Origin: Atopobiaceae bacterium
Lineage (GTDB): Bacteria; Actinomycetota; Coriobacteriia; Coriobacteriales; Atopobiaceae
Assembly (NCBI GenBank): GCA_017510785.1
Contig: JAFWMH010000078.1
Coordinates: 1-33,868 of the forward strand
Direction: 5' to 3'
DNA length: 33,868 bases
Shown: positions 22,101-30,809 of the stretch, one piece after another
Position numbering within the stretch: position 1 is the first letter of the stretch
Layout of the letters: the number at the start of each line of letters is the position of its first letter
Notes under the pieces: model-generated
What the model was told of the DNA's origin: nothing
Seen by the model: only the letters and a program-made list of their open reading frames with translations
Database searches by the model: none
Position numbers and translations under genes: made by a program

Positions 22101-23228
22101 TTAGTTCGGCTGCGGAGGATTCGGACCGTTCTCGTTCGCGCCACCATCGCCAGCCTCGAAGTCTTGATAATCCATAGGAGACACGCCGCCATTGAAAGAT
22201 GCCTCCCCAAAACCGCCACTCCCCATGCCGCTGCTCACCGCATCACCGCTTTGGTCGGGATAATCCACCGCGTTTTCAAACGTGGCCTCGGCTTGCGCGG
22301 CCTGCGCAGCTTGTTTTTTGGCGCGTCTCCTACGATGCATAATGAGCACGATGGCAAAGATGGTGCCCGCAATGAGCAGGTATGGTAAGAACATTATGAA
22401 CAGATACACGATCCCGCGCACAACGTGCCCAAAAATGCCCCACGAGTCGTCCCAGGCATCGACGAAGAAGTTGCCCGACGAGGAGGAGCTCTCCCCCGCG
22501 ACCACTTCCTCTGAGAGCGTCACGCTAAGCTGCGACCTATCGGCATCGTGCTTCATGTCGTCACGTGCGTCGGTATACTGTTTGATTTCAGCCATAACGT
22601 CGTACATGCGATCGGTGATTTGCAGCATGTCCTCCGTCGTCGTAGCTTCCTCGAGCATCTTTTTGTAGTGCTCATACTCCTCGTTAAGAATCTCGATTCT
22701 GCGCTCGGTATCGTTGTAAGTGCGCGTCACGTCGTCGGACGAAATGTTCGCGCTCTCGATGGTGCAACCTTCAATGTTCCTGAGCTTCTCAACCGTTTCC
22801 TCGAGCTTGTTGGGATCAACGCGCGCATCAATCGTAATGGTTCGCGCGTGGCCGCCCGACTCGCTGGAATTGGTTATGTTGCCGCCGGCCTCGTCTATTA
22901 TCTTCTTCACGCTCGTAAGCGCGTCATCGTAGCTTCGCGTACTCAAACTCACGTACGCCGAGCGAATTACAACCTTGTTTTGCTCCTCAGCCTCCGTGGC
23001 GTCGTCGGAAACCTTGGCCTTAGCATCGGCCGAGCCTTCCGTGGCGGCCAATCCATCCGCCTCGGCATCGACACTGGAGTAGGCGTAGTCCTCTTGTGCG
23101 ACCACGGCCTCTCGCTGCGTCGCACCGCCACTCGACGAGGAACAGCCCGTCGCAAGCACCGCCACCCCCAGCGCAAGCACCATCATTGCAACAGCCATAC
23201 GCGCAAAAGTCTTACGTTGTTGTACCAT
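22101..23228 (-). CDS. DUF4349-type membrane lipoprotein
   Basis: A 375-residue envelope protein. A lipoprotein signal peptide ends in LATGC, with lipidation predicted at C29. An acidic Ser/Ala linker follows. The DUF4349-like domain starts around VVIRSAYVSLSTRSYDDAL (about 85) and includes a central coiled coil (about 175-225). A hydrophobic helix near residues 268-297 is followed by a basic stop-transfer (HRRRRAKK) and a Gly/Pro/Asn-rich cytoplasmic tail. The domain is widespread in Gram-positive lipoproteins and its function is not known. The ATG at 23228 is preceded by GAAGGAG with a 7-nt spacer; an earlier ATG at 23276 would spoil the signal peptide. It is divergent from the pth2 gene. 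Confidence 0.86.
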   Translation of the reverse strand: MVQQRKTFARMAVAMMVLALGVAVLATGCSSSSGGATQREAVVAQEDYAYSSVDAEADGLAATEGSADAKAKVSDDATEAEEQNKVVIRSAYVSLSTRSYDDALTSVKKIIDEAGGNITNSSESGGHARTITIDARVDPNKLEETVEKLRNIEGCTIESANISSDDVTRTYNDTERRIEILNEEYEHYKKMLEEATTTEDMLQITDRMYDVMAEIKQYTDARDDMKHDADRSQLSVTLSEEVVAGESSSSSGNFFVDAWDDSWGIFGHVVRGIVYLFIMFLPYLLIAGTIFAIVLIMHRRRRAKKQAAQAAQAEATFENAVDYPDQSGDAVSSGMGSGGFGEASFNGGVSPMDYQDFEAGDGGANENGPNPPQPN

Positions 23229-23259
23229 GAGCACTCCTTCCAACGGAACGGATACCCAC

Positions 23260-23268
23260 AGCATAGCA
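23260..23268 (-). promoter_or_regulatory. Possible extended -10 for the DUF4349 gene
   Basis: The minus strand reads TGCTATGCT (TG-N-TATGCT), about 32 bp before the ATG at 23228. No -35 is evident. Confidence 0.35.
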
Positions 23269-23341
23269 TGCCACATGAAAATTCGTCTGCAGCGCCTTCA
23301 GTCATGTTTTGAAGTAACGTACATATTTTCGCTTATTCGTG

Positions 23342-23370
23342 TTGTAAGAATACACCTGTTCTGTTACTAT
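23342..23370 (+). promoter_or_regulatory. Promoter for the pth2-like gene
   Basis: TTGTAA (23342-23347) and TACTAT (23365-23370) are separated by 17 bp, with an additional TG one base before the -10. The predicted leader is about 72 nt. Confidence 0.62.
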
Positions 23371-23448
23371 AGTCAAGCATAACGTTGACAGTAATCGTAA
23401 TGGCTTTTAGTATTCCTTTTTGAACCACCCGAAAAAGAAGGAGAACCA

Positions 23449-23889
23449 ATGCCCGAAAGATCATACAAATCCAAGCAAATGATTGTAATGCGTCGCGACC
23501 TACGCATGCGTAAAGGCAAAATTGCCGCGCAAGCAGGGCATGCTTGCGTAGAAGCGGTACTGATGGCACTCGCGCGCGAAGGTCGACTTGACCAGGTACG
23601 CATAATGCCAAGCCAAAACTGGGTCTATTTGGATGACGCAGGCACCATCGAAACACCTCTTTCGCGCTGGTTTGATGCGGGCGTGGCAAAAGTGTGCGTT
23701 TACGTCGATGGCGAAGACGCGCTAATCGATCTCGCCCGGCGCGGACGTGAACTCGGTTTCGCCGTCGCACTTGTTCGCGACGCGGGATACACCGAGTTCC
23801 ACGGCGAGCCTACCTACACCTGCCTCGCCTTCGAGCCACTCATGCCCGAGCAAATCGACCCACTGACGGGAAGTTTGCCGCTCTACTAG
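23449..23889 (+). CDS. Peptidyl-tRNA hydrolase, PTH2 family
   Basis: A 146-residue enzyme of the archaeal/eukaryotic-type Pth2 fold, which cleaves peptidyl-tRNA to recycle tRNA from stalled ribosomes. The signature N-terminus is KQMIVMRRDLRMRKGKIAAQ (9-28, with K22/K24), followed by AGHACVEAV. The C-terminal catalytic motif is VRDAGYTEFHGEPTYTCLAF (109-128, D111). The family is common in Archaea and eukaryotes and patchy in bacteria, where it usually coexists with the unrelated Pth1. The ATG at 23449 has AAGGAG 6 nt upstream. Its last codons overlap, in another frame, the open frame of a toxin remnant. Confidence 0.88.
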   Translation: MPERSYKSKQMIVMRRDLRMRKGKIAAQAGHACVEAVLMALAREGRLDQVRIMPSQNWVYLDDAGTIETPLSRWFDAGVAKVCVYVDGEDALIDLARRGRELGFAVALVRDAGYTEFHGEPTYTCLAFEPLMPEQIDPLTGSLPLY

Positions 23890-23890
23890 T

Positions 23891-24169
23891 TTCGAAGACG
23901 CAGTTGCGTATTATCTCGAACGCGTAGGAAAAAACAGCGCGTTGAAATTCCTCGCGGAATACGATAGGTTCCGCTCTTTAGTTGCCTCACTTCCGGGCTA
24001 TGGCCCTGTGGTTGGCGACACAAACCTGAGATGGCGCAAACTAGGCGCATTTGTTGCCATCTATTATGAGAATACCAGCTCCGATGAGATAGTACTCCTT
24101 CGTCTCTATCATCTTTCATCAAACTGGAGAAGCCATGTTTTGGGCATTCTTCCAACCGATGAAGTCTAA
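23891..24169 (+). pseudogene. 5'-truncated RelE/ParE-family toxin
   Basis: The frame encodes FEDAVAYYLERVGKNSALKF, then an Arg/Leu-rich helix, then GAFVAIYYENTSSDEIVLLR and a terminal SSNWR segment. This is the helix-strand pattern of RelE/ParE toxins. Family homology starts only 2 bp after the pth2 stop. The frame is open back to 23867, but contains no ATG, GTG or TTG before a TTG at 23942, which would remove the N-terminal helices and has a poorly placed ribosome site. No antitoxin gene lies on either side. I read it as a beheaded toxin remnant. About 200 bp of non-coding DNA follow. Confidence 0.6.
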
Positions 24170-24283
24170 CACAAGATGCACAGCCAACAACTAGTTAAGA
24201 AGCTCCTCCAAACGTTATAATTGCCTGCGAAACTGCCCTCTTGCGAACTCCACACAATGTAATTTTGCATCACCAATGGAACA

Positions 24284-24341
24284 AAGTGATGTTCGTGCGC
24301 AGTTCCAACGCAACAAGAACTGACTGTTTCGAACATCACTT
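24284..24341. repeat. Nested inverted repeat in non-coding DNA
   Basis: Perfect 12-bp arms AAGTGATGTTCG (24284-24295) and CGAACATCACTT (24330-24341) enclose a second pair, CAGTTC (24300-24305) and GAACTG (24317-24322). It lies between the toxin remnant and the stop of the aldo/keto reductase gene. It could be a terminator without a T-tract, or a leftover of a mobile element. Nothing else is seen in 24170-24373. Confidence 0.6.
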
Positions 24342-24373
24342 GTATCCATTTAACTCAATCGCCCCATCAAGCG

Positions 24374-25507
24374 CTATTCAAAATGTGACGCAACCTGTTC
24401 GAGCGTTTCGATTATCGGCAGATGCTGCGGGCACATCTCCTCGCACTGGCCGCAACCGATGCAGTCGCTGGCCTTGCCAAACTCCTCGGCGAGCTTCTCG
24501 TAGTTGGTAAAGTTAATCGTCCAGCCCTTGTGCTCCAAGTCGTCGCGCATGTCCTCGTTGTACAGCGAGAAGTACTCGGGAATGCAAATGTTCATGGGGC
24601 AACCATCGGTGCAATAGTGGCATGCGGTACACGCGATTGCTGTTTGCCCGTTAATGATATCTGCCACCTTAAAACACGTGTCCTTCTCTGCATCGGTAAG
24701 GGGCTGGAAGTCCTCCATGTAGCTCAGATTGTTTTCCATTTGGGCCACATTGCTCATACCCGAAAGCACGCACATTACATTGGGCAGGCTTGCCGCAAAG
24801 CGAATGGCCCAACTCGCCACCGAGAGACTGGCATCCAAATGCTTGAACAGCACCTCGGCTTCCTCGGGAACGTTGGCGAGCGTACCACCCTTGACGGGCT
24901 CCATCACGATGACGGGCTTGCCGTGCTTCGTGGCCACCTCGTAGCAGGCACGCGACTGAATCCACTCGCTCTCCCAGTCAAGGTAGTTTATTTGCAGCTG
25001 CACAAACTCCATTTCCGGATGCTTGGTAAGGATTTTATCGAGTAGCTCGGGATTGTCGTGATACGAGAACCCCGCATGCCGTACGAGTCCGGCCTCTTTT
25101 TTGGCGAGCAGCCAGCTAAAGCAGTCGAACTTCTCGAAGTGAGGAAGGCTCGACGCCTCGATGCCGTGCAGCAAATAGTAGTCGAAGTACTCGACTCCGC
25201 ACTTCTCGAGCTGAGCGTTAAACACCTCGTCGCGACCCTCGAACGTACTGAAGAAGCCGTTGTGCAACTTGGTAGCCAAGGTAAAGCTTTCGCGCGGATA
25301 ACGACTCACCAACGCCTCCTTGGCAACGCCCTCGCTCGCAAAGCCGTTGTACATCCAGGCGGTATCGAAGTACGTAAAGCCCTTCGCCATAAACAGGTCG
25401 ACCATACGCTTTACCTGCTCAACGTCCACCTTCGACGCGTCGTTGGGATCGAGCTGCGGCATACGCATAAGCCCAAACCCGAGCTTCTTTTGCGGCATAA
25501 ACTCCAT
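24374..25507 (-). CDS. Aldo/keto reductase with C-terminal ferredoxin domain
   Basis: A 377-residue cytoplasmic oxidoreductase. The (beta/alpha)8 aldo/keto reductase part (1-270) shows the catalytic tetrad D48, Y53, K80 and H114. The C-terminal domain carries two cysteine clusters, CTACHYCTDGC (293-303) and CIGCGQCEEMC (349-359), plausibly binding two 4Fe-4S clusters. This fusion is common in anaerobes and usually annotated as a ferredoxin-type aldo/keto reductase; the substrate is unknown. The ATG at 25507 has AGGGGGA upstream. It is divergent from a flavoprotein gene that itself carries an Fe-S-like cysteine motif, suggesting a shared redox context. Confidence 0.92.
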   Translation of the reverse strand: MEFMPQKKLGFGLMRMPQLDPNDASKVDVEQVKRMVDLFMAKGFTYFDTAWMYNGFASEGVAKEALVSRYPRESFTLATKLHNGFFSTFEGRDEVFNAQLEKCGVEYFDYYLLHGIEASSLPHFEKFDCFSWLLAKKEAGLVRHAGFSYHDNPELLDKILTKHPEMEFVQLQINYLDWESEWIQSRACYEVATKHGKPVIVMEPVKGGTLANVPEEAEVLFKHLDASLSVASWAIRFAASLPNVMCVLSGMSNVAQMENNLSYMEDFQPLTDAEKDTCFKVADIINGQTAIACTACHYCTDGCPMNICIPEYFSLYNEDMRDDLEHKGWTINFTNYEKLAEEFGKASDCIGCGQCEEMCPQHLPIIETLEQVASHFE

Positions 25508-25526
25508 AACGTTCCCCCTTCGTCTG

Positions 25527-25554
25527 TTGTCTGCCTGTTGGAATCGTCTATCAT
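25527..25554 (+). promoter_or_regulatory. Promoter for the flavoprotein gene
   Basis: TTGTCT (25527-25532) and TATCAT (25549-25554) are separated by 16 bp, leaving a leader of about 55 nt before the GTG at 25616. Confidence 0.45.
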
Positions 25555-25615
25555 TCTACCTCAGAGGTTCCGCGCAACGAGTTATTACTCGCAACAAATG
25601 AAGGAGAGGTTAACC

Positions 25616-26233
25616 GTGAAGGTACTCATAATAAACGGCAGCCCCCACGCCACGGGAAACACCGCCCGCGCGCTCGCCGAAATGCAAAAGATCTTTACCG
25701 AGGAAGGCGTAGAGGTCGTAACCGCGCGCGTGGGAAGCATGGATGTTCGCGGATGCATTGGATGTGGCCGGTGCAGTCAGCTTGGTCGTTGCGTTTTTGA
25801 CGACGTGGTCAACGAGCTTGCACCCAAGTTCCAGGAAGCCGACGGCCTCGTGGTGGCATCGCCCGTTTACTACGGATCGGCCAACGCCACGCTCATCGCC
25901 ACGCTGGACCGACTGTTCTACAGCTCGTCTTTTGACAAAACCATGAAGGTGGGCGCAGCCGTAAGCGTCGCGCGTCGCGGAGGCCTCACCGCCACGTGGG
26001 ACGAACTAAACAAGTACTTCGGCATTTCCGGCATGCCCATCGCCACTGGCCAATACTGGAACGGCGTTCATGGCGCAGCGCCGGGCGAGGCAGAGAAGGA
26101 CCTGGAGGGACTTCAGCAAATGCGCACGCTCGCCCGTAACATGGTATTCTTGATGCGCGGCGTAGCACTTGCCCGCGAGTCGTACGGCATCCCCACGCGC
26201 GAGCCCTTCGAGCGCACGAACTTCGTGCGCTAA
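25616..26233 (+). CDS. NADPH-dependent FMN reductase / iron-sulfur flavoprotein-like
   Basis: A 205-residue flavodoxin-fold protein. The FMN phosphate loop is INGSPHATGNT (6-16) and the second flavin loop is SPVYYGSAN (82-90). A compact cysteine motif CIGCGRCSQLGRC (C47, C50, C53, C59) matches the spacing of the Isf (iron-sulfur flavoprotein) family, so a 4Fe-4S cluster is likely. It would then shuttle single electrons between ferredoxin-like donors and FMN. Translation starts with GTG at 25616, which has AAGGAGAGG upstream. It is divergent from the ferredoxin-type aldo/keto reductase. A long open stretch upstream of 25616 is antisense to that gene and is not part of this protein. Confidence 0.88.
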   Translation: MKVLIINGSPHATGNTARALAEMQKIFTEEGVEVVTARVGSMDVRGCIGCGRCSQLGRCVFDDVVNELAPKFQEADGLVVASPVYYGSANATLIATLDRLFYSSSFDKTMKVGAAVSVARRGGLTATWDELNKYFGISGMPIATGQYWNGVHGAAPGEAEKDLEGLQQMRTLARNMVFLMRGVALARESYGIPTREPFERTNFVR

Positions 26234-26240
26234 CCTTGTT

Positions 26241-26270
26241 GCGGCCGCTCGGGGCTGGCCCGGCGGCCGC
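26241..26270. terminator. GC-rich hairpin between convergent genes
   Basis: GCGGCCGC at 26241-26248 and 26263-26270, extended inward by CGGG/CCCG with a one-base bulge, gives a 12-bp stem with a 5-nt loop. There is no T-tract. It lies between the flavoprotein gene and the stop of the Wzy-like gene. Confidence 0.45.
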
Positions 26271-26313
26271 GTACGCGATGCCATTCCTTGATGAATTGCC
26301 CTAACCACAAGCG

Positions 26314-28686
26314 TTAGCCACCTACCACAGCGCTGCCCACGCAAAGCCCAACTTCGTCACGAACGGTGAACTGGTACGTACAGCGCAAGAGAACGCCTTC
26401 GTGCTCGATTGCAAACCGCACCGTCGCGCCGTCGGCCTCGACTGGCTCCACAATCGCGTCACCACGAGCAGCAAGAGCAAGCTCCATGCCTTCGGCGAAG
26501 GCATGTGCCCATGAGTCCTCGTCCGCAAACGTCGGCACAACAAGCATGTTTCGCGAGAACACCTCCATGTGGTTGCCCGCCGCATCGGTCGCATAGAGTT
26601 CCATCGTTTCGCCGTCGTTTGCTGCCCCAATGGCCTCATCACGGTAGTCATCGGCCAAGACGAACGACACCCCAAAGCGATCGTTGCGATACGCAATGCC
26701 ACGTCCGGACACGTCTTCCAGTGGTGCATCCGACGCGGGCAACGGCGGAAGCGGAGGTGCGATAACTGCCAGCGACACAGCATCGACGTTTACCTTCGTG
26801 CTCTTATCTGCGACCTCCCACGTTCCTTTCGCGGCCAGCGACCTCAGGTTCTCGTTGCTTTCGTCGAGGACGCTATAAGAACCCGTCCTCCAACGCACCG
26901 CGCCGTCCTCTTCCAGCTCGATGAAGTCCGAGACTTCTCTCGTCGCATGCTCGTCGACGACGTGCGGCACGCTAACCCGCGACGAGAACCGTTCGCCACT
27001 CACAAAGCTCCTTTGAAGCGAGGTTTCGTCCAAGAGTGACGAGTCTCGCACCGGCACACTCGGATTGTAGATTTTCCAAATGCCCGTGCAGGCACCATTC
27101 GTCACGTCGCGCGGCGTTACCAACGTAAGGGCATATGCACCATCGGCATCGCATAGCTCGAACGATGCCGACGTGTTGTTGGAACGCTTCAAGGCAAGCT
27201 TGCCACGCAATTCGACGTTATGGTGGCTCAACGTTGCAGCACCATCGCCCTTGCAATCCAGGCGCAGAATAACGTCGCCATGCGTACTCACAATGCTTCG
27301 CGTTCCCACCAGTCCGGCCAAACTCGTCGGCATGCTCCCGAGGAAACCGAGCACGAACAGGCCCAGCAAGCCACACGCACCACACATGGCACCGAAACCC
27401 GCCCATCCCTCATGCGATTTTGGCAACCACCTCACCGCGCACACGGGAGTCTCAACGACTTTACCCTCCCCTTGCGACACGCCGCCATAGCTTCCCAAGA
27501 GCAACAAAAGCAGGTTGTAGTGCACATCGAGCGCCAAGTCGTCCAACAAAACATGGGCCGCCATCGCCCCGAGTGCCAACAAGAGGGCATGATCGCCCTG
27601 CTTGTAGGCCACTCGCGTCACGCGCGTCCACAGCGCGACCAAGCACGCCACATACACCCAACCGCGTTCCACGAGCGCACGCACGAACAGGATGTCAACA
27701 TAAAAGTACTTCGCCGTGTGCACAACCTGTCCATACTGATTGAGGCCGTTGCCCACAAACGGCACGAACTGTCCGAATGCCGAAACACCATATTCGCTCA
27801 TCACTTGGTACGCCCGCCCCAAACGCGAGCCCACCGCTCTATTCAGCTTTATCGCAAGCGCAGACTCCGGCCCTCCCATCCAGCCATACACCAAGGGAGC
27901 CATCACCGAAACCGCGAACACGATGACGAACGACCACGAGAGACATGCCCACAACCAATCTATGCGTTCGACGAGCACACGCCACCTGCCCAGCAGCAAC
28001 GTCCCCGCAATGAGGAGTACGGCGACGCCAAACGAAAGCCGCGAGTCGGTAAGAACAAACGCAAGCGTATTGATTGCGAGGAGCAGGGCGCCCTCCGCCA
28101 ACGAGAGCCGCTTTCCGCGAAGCGCACACACCACGCACGTAAGACAAAACAAATATTGGGACGAGAACAGTGCGTAGGTAAAGCCCATGCAATGACGCGT
28201 TCGGCTTCCTTGATACAAAATGATGTCGTCAATCACGCCCGCCGCAGCAGAGACAAGCACCACCACAAGCGCGCCTGCAAGCACCCATCCGCAAAACCTC
28301 AAGGTTCGTCGCGCATCGAAGTGCCGCGCGCACAGAACAAGCAACAGCATACAAACGTCGGCATGTATTTCTCTGCGAACGGCGTATAGCATCATCGCCG
28401 CAGCAAGGAAGAGGGCAACTACGTCGCGCAGTCCGTACTCCTTGCGCAACGCCTTGGCAAGCTCGACATACGCAATCACCAGCGGCAGCCGGTGATAAAA
28501 GAAGTCGACGGAAACCTTGCCCCACTCGTCAAGAATCGGCCAGTAATACGAGCTGCGCAGTACTTGGTACGCAATCCATGCGCCGCACATAACGCGAAAG
28601 AGCCACTCGCACGTACGCGATGCCACGAGCACCTCTCCCACACGACGAATACCACCACGTACGGTATTGCCTTGTTCCATGGGCAT
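26314..28686 (-). CDS. Wzy/O-antigen-ligase-like membrane protein with large C-terminal extracytoplasmic domain
   Basis: A 790-residue protein. Residues about 20-450 contain around eleven hydrophobic segments. Polymerase/ligase-like patterns are present: a polar loop with TDSRLSFGVAVLL, then RAVGSRLGRAYQ, an FGQ segment, and KYFYVDILFVRAL before the last helices. This supports a role in joining surface polysaccharide units. The C-terminal 340 residues (about 450-790) are soluble and probably outside the cell. They include a beta-rich region and a final domain starting near GIAYRNDRFGVSFVLADDY, reminiscent of small secreted domains. The start is the ATG at 28686, with AAAGGGG 7 nt upstream; the longer frame upstream overlaps the preceding gene and is rejected. 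The gene lies 23 bp after the GT-C glycosyltransferase. Confident as a membrane glycan protein, less so on the exact reaction. Confidence 0.78.
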   Translation of the reverse strand: MPMEQGNTVRGGIRRVGEVLVASRTCEWLFRVMCGAWIAYQVLRSSYYWPILDEWGKVSVDFFYHRLPLVIAYVELAKALRKEYGLRDVVALFLAAAMMLYAVRREIHADVCMLLLVLCARHFDARRTLRFCGWVLAGALVVVLVSAAAGVIDDIILYQGSRTRHCMGFTYALFSSQYLFCLTCVVCALRGKRLSLAEGALLLAINTLAFVLTDSRLSFGVAVLLIAGTLLLGRWRVLVERIDWLWACLSWSFVIVFAVSVMAPLVYGWMGGPESALAIKLNRAVGSRLGRAYQVMSEYGVSAFGQFVPFVGNGLNQYGQVVHTAKYFYVDILFVRALVERGWVYVACLVALWTRVTRVAYKQGDHALLLALGAMAAHVLLDDLALDVHYNLLLLLLGSYGGVSQGEGKVVETPVCAVRWLPKSHEGWAGFGAMCGACGLLGLFVLGFLGSMPTSLAGLVGTRSIVSTHGDVILRLDCKGDGAATLSHHNVELRGKLALKRSNNTSASFELCDADGAYALTLVTPRDVTNGACTGIWKIYNPSVPVRDSSLLDETSLQRSFVSGERFSSRVSVPHVVDEHATREVSDFIELEEDGAVRWRTGSYSVLDESNENLRSLAAKGTWEVADKSTKVNVDAVSLAVIAPPLPPLPASDAPLEDVSGRGIAYRNDRFGVSFVLADDYRDEAIGAANDGETMELYATDAAGNHMEVFSRNMLVVPTFADEDSWAHAFAEGMELALAARGDAIVEPVEADGATVRFAIEHEGVLLRCTYQFTVRDEVGLCVGSAVVGG

Positions 28687-28709
28687 CGACACCCCTTTCC
28701 CGCGCCCAT

Positions 28710-30707
28710 TCATCGTACGAGCACGCACAGGCATCCTTTGGCCTCGCGCCCATCGACGCGGGCCGGCGCAAGGCCAGAACCTTCCGCCTGAACGAAACAC
28801 GGCACGAGGCGGTCGCGCTCCCTTCGCACCTCTATGCTCGGACGACCGCTCAGCCGCAGGGTATATTCGCGACCGGCTTGCACCGGCGCGCCCTTCAAGT
28901 CGATTGTATAGTCCTCGCCATCGGGTATGAAGCTGCAGCCTTCAGCAGTTTTGAACACGCACTCGCCCGTCGTTGCATCGCACAGCTCCACGTAGAGCAA
29001 CGCCATGTCCTGGCGCGAGAGAACCGCCCATCCGCCGTTGCTTAGGCGCAGCACGACCTTTTCGAGCGCGCGATCGTCCTCAAACCTTAGCGGCTGCTCG
29101 ACTACGGCGGCATGCTCCTCAGCGGTGAGATTGGCATCCACCTCAACCGCCTCGCGTCCAAGTGTATCGTATGCCACAGGATTGGTCGTCGCAAGGTAAG
29201 GCACCAACGAGAGACAACACGCGGCAAGTATCACCACGGGGCGCACGAGAAGAAGGGCCGGCGTCGGCATCGCCTGGCACGCGGCGCTCGCGTCCGTACG
29301 GGATTGAACGTCCTCACCCGAGAGGTGGGCCATGCCACGCTCGGACTCCCCGGCACCGGACTCCCCGACCCCAAGCGCCCCTGTTCCGGGCTTATCAACA
29401 TCGAACTCGAAGGCCACCTCATCCCCCGCCGCACTGCGCTTGTGCGGAAACGTCAGCACGATGAGCGCAAGGGTAGCCGTTACAAACACGTTGGTAAAGA
29501 GCGCCGAGTACTGCGTCAGACTGAGACGCGAGAAGAAGTCGCCCATGTTGGCATAGCGCACGATTGACGAATCCGGCATGTGGACGAGTCGTGGCACCAC
29601 CAAATGGCTCACAAAGGCGCGATCGAAAAACGGAACCCAGTTGTTCGCGCAGGCAGCAAGAAAGTATGCAGCCGAACCGAGCGTCTCGAGCAACGCGGCT
29701 GCCTTGCGCTGACGCGCATTCGTGGCAACGCACAGCGCAAACCAGGGCGCAAACAAATACACCCAGTGCTTTGTGAGCGGCGAGAGGGCCACGAATCCGC
29801 CCCATATGGCAAGCCCACACCATACGGCCTCGTGCCTCGTGAAACCACACTTAATATATGCCCACAGCACCAATACCAAATAGCCCGCCACAAACGGGGC
29901 GAACGAAAGGTCGAGACCTATATTGACGCTCAACACGTAGCTAATGGCGTCGCGACTTTGCGACGCAAGCGCAACGCGATAAGACGGACTGCCCGCAAAC
30001 ACGAACCGCTCTATTACGATGAGCACGGCCATCGAGGCCCAAAAGAGAAGGGCCCGCGGCAATCGCTTTTCGCGCGCAAGCACGAGCGGCAATGCAAGGA
30101 GCAGGGCAAACATCTTGAGCGGCGCCGCGATGGCGAAGAACAGCCAAAAGCGTTTGATGTCATGTTTTATGTACGCGTACACGCCCCACAGCGAAAAGAA
30201 AGACGAAATCGCATCGAGCTGACCACACAGCCCCACCGAAAAGAGCGTCGCCATGCTAGAGAGGTACAAAAACGCCGCAAGCCGCGGCAAAACGGCACCA
30301 TCCGCCTCGTCTCCATCATCCACGCAAAGGCGCGTGATACGCGCAATCATCCAGGCAACGCCCAACGAAAAGAGGAGCACGAGCGTTTTGGACCACAGCA
30401 TGGAGGGCAGCCACTCAAGATAGGTTCTCTCGCATACGTGGGCAAGCACATAAAGCGGCAGCTGCCATATGCCAAAGATTACATAGATAAGCAAGTTGTA
30501 GTTGGCAGCCCAGTTCGTGTGTGCCCGTTCGGCGCTGATTTCGTAGAAGTCCAAAAACCTCCCCTCTCGAATCGCGTCGATGAGGAAGTTGGAGTTCTCG
30601 ATGGTGTTCGTGAGGTCCATAAACATAAACGTTACGTGCGCAAACAGCAGCGCCGGACCAAGCACAGCCCATGTTAAGGGCACGCGAAATCGAGCAAGCT
30701 TTGTCAT
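28710..30707 (-). CDS. GT-C-fold glycosyltransferase with C-terminal extracytoplasmic domain
   Basis: A 665-residue multipass protein with about eleven hydrophobic segments. GT-C features include an acidic residue early in the first loop (FMFMDLTNT, D31), the loop motif GQLDAISSFF (162-171), and LKMFALLLALPLVL. Such enzymes take a sugar from a polyprenyl-phosphate donor outside the membrane. A last TM near 485-505 leads into a soluble domain of about 150 residues (515-665). The ATG at 30707 has GAAAGGGG upstream. It is followed 23 bp later by the Wzy-like gene, which has the same plan of membrane enzyme plus extracytoplasmic domain. The two plausibly act in sequence on a surface glycan. Donor and acceptor are unknown. 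Confidence 0.82.
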   Translation of the reverse strand: MTKLARFRVPLTWAVLGPALLFAHVTFMFMDLTNTIENSNFLIDAIREGRFLDFYEISAERAHTNWAANYNLLIYVIFGIWQLPLYVLAHVCERTYLEWLPSMLWSKTLVLLFSLGVAWMIARITRLCVDDGDEADGAVLPRLAAFLYLSSMATLFSVGLCGQLDAISSFFSLWGVYAYIKHDIKRFWLFFAIAAPLKMFALLLALPLVLAREKRLPRALLFWASMAVLIVIERFVFAGSPSYRVALASQSRDAISYVLSVNIGLDLSFAPFVAGYLVLVLWAYIKCGFTRHEAVWCGLAIWGGFVALSPLTKHWVYLFAPWFALCVATNARQRKAAALLETLGSAAYFLAACANNWVPFFDRAFVSHLVVPRLVHMPDSSIVRYANMGDFFSRLSLTQYSALFTNVFVTATLALIVLTFPHKRSAAGDEVAFEFDVDKPGTGALGVGESGAGESERGMAHLSGEDVQSRTDASAACQAMPTPALLLVRPVVILAACCLSLVPYLATTNPVAYDTLGREAVEVDANLTAEEHAAVVEQPLRFEDDRALEKVVLRLSNGGWAVLSRQDMALLYVELCDATTGECVFKTAEGCSFIPDGEDYTIDLKGAPVQAGREYTLRLSGRPSIEVRRERDRLVPCFVQAEGSGLAPARVDGREAKGCLCVLVR

Positions 30708-30809
30708 GGGACCCCTTTCGTCGTACCTAGTCTAGCGAGGGCGCGGAGCTTTGTCCACGCGAACGAAACCAGCAGAGAAAAGACTACGTCGAGGATCGCG
30801 TTCATTAGC

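Noticed and set aside
26314..28800. Longer version of the Wzy-like protein starting at 28800
   Set aside because: It would overlap the GT-C gene by 90 bp and adds a basic, unstructured leader; the ATG at 28686 has a good ribosome site.
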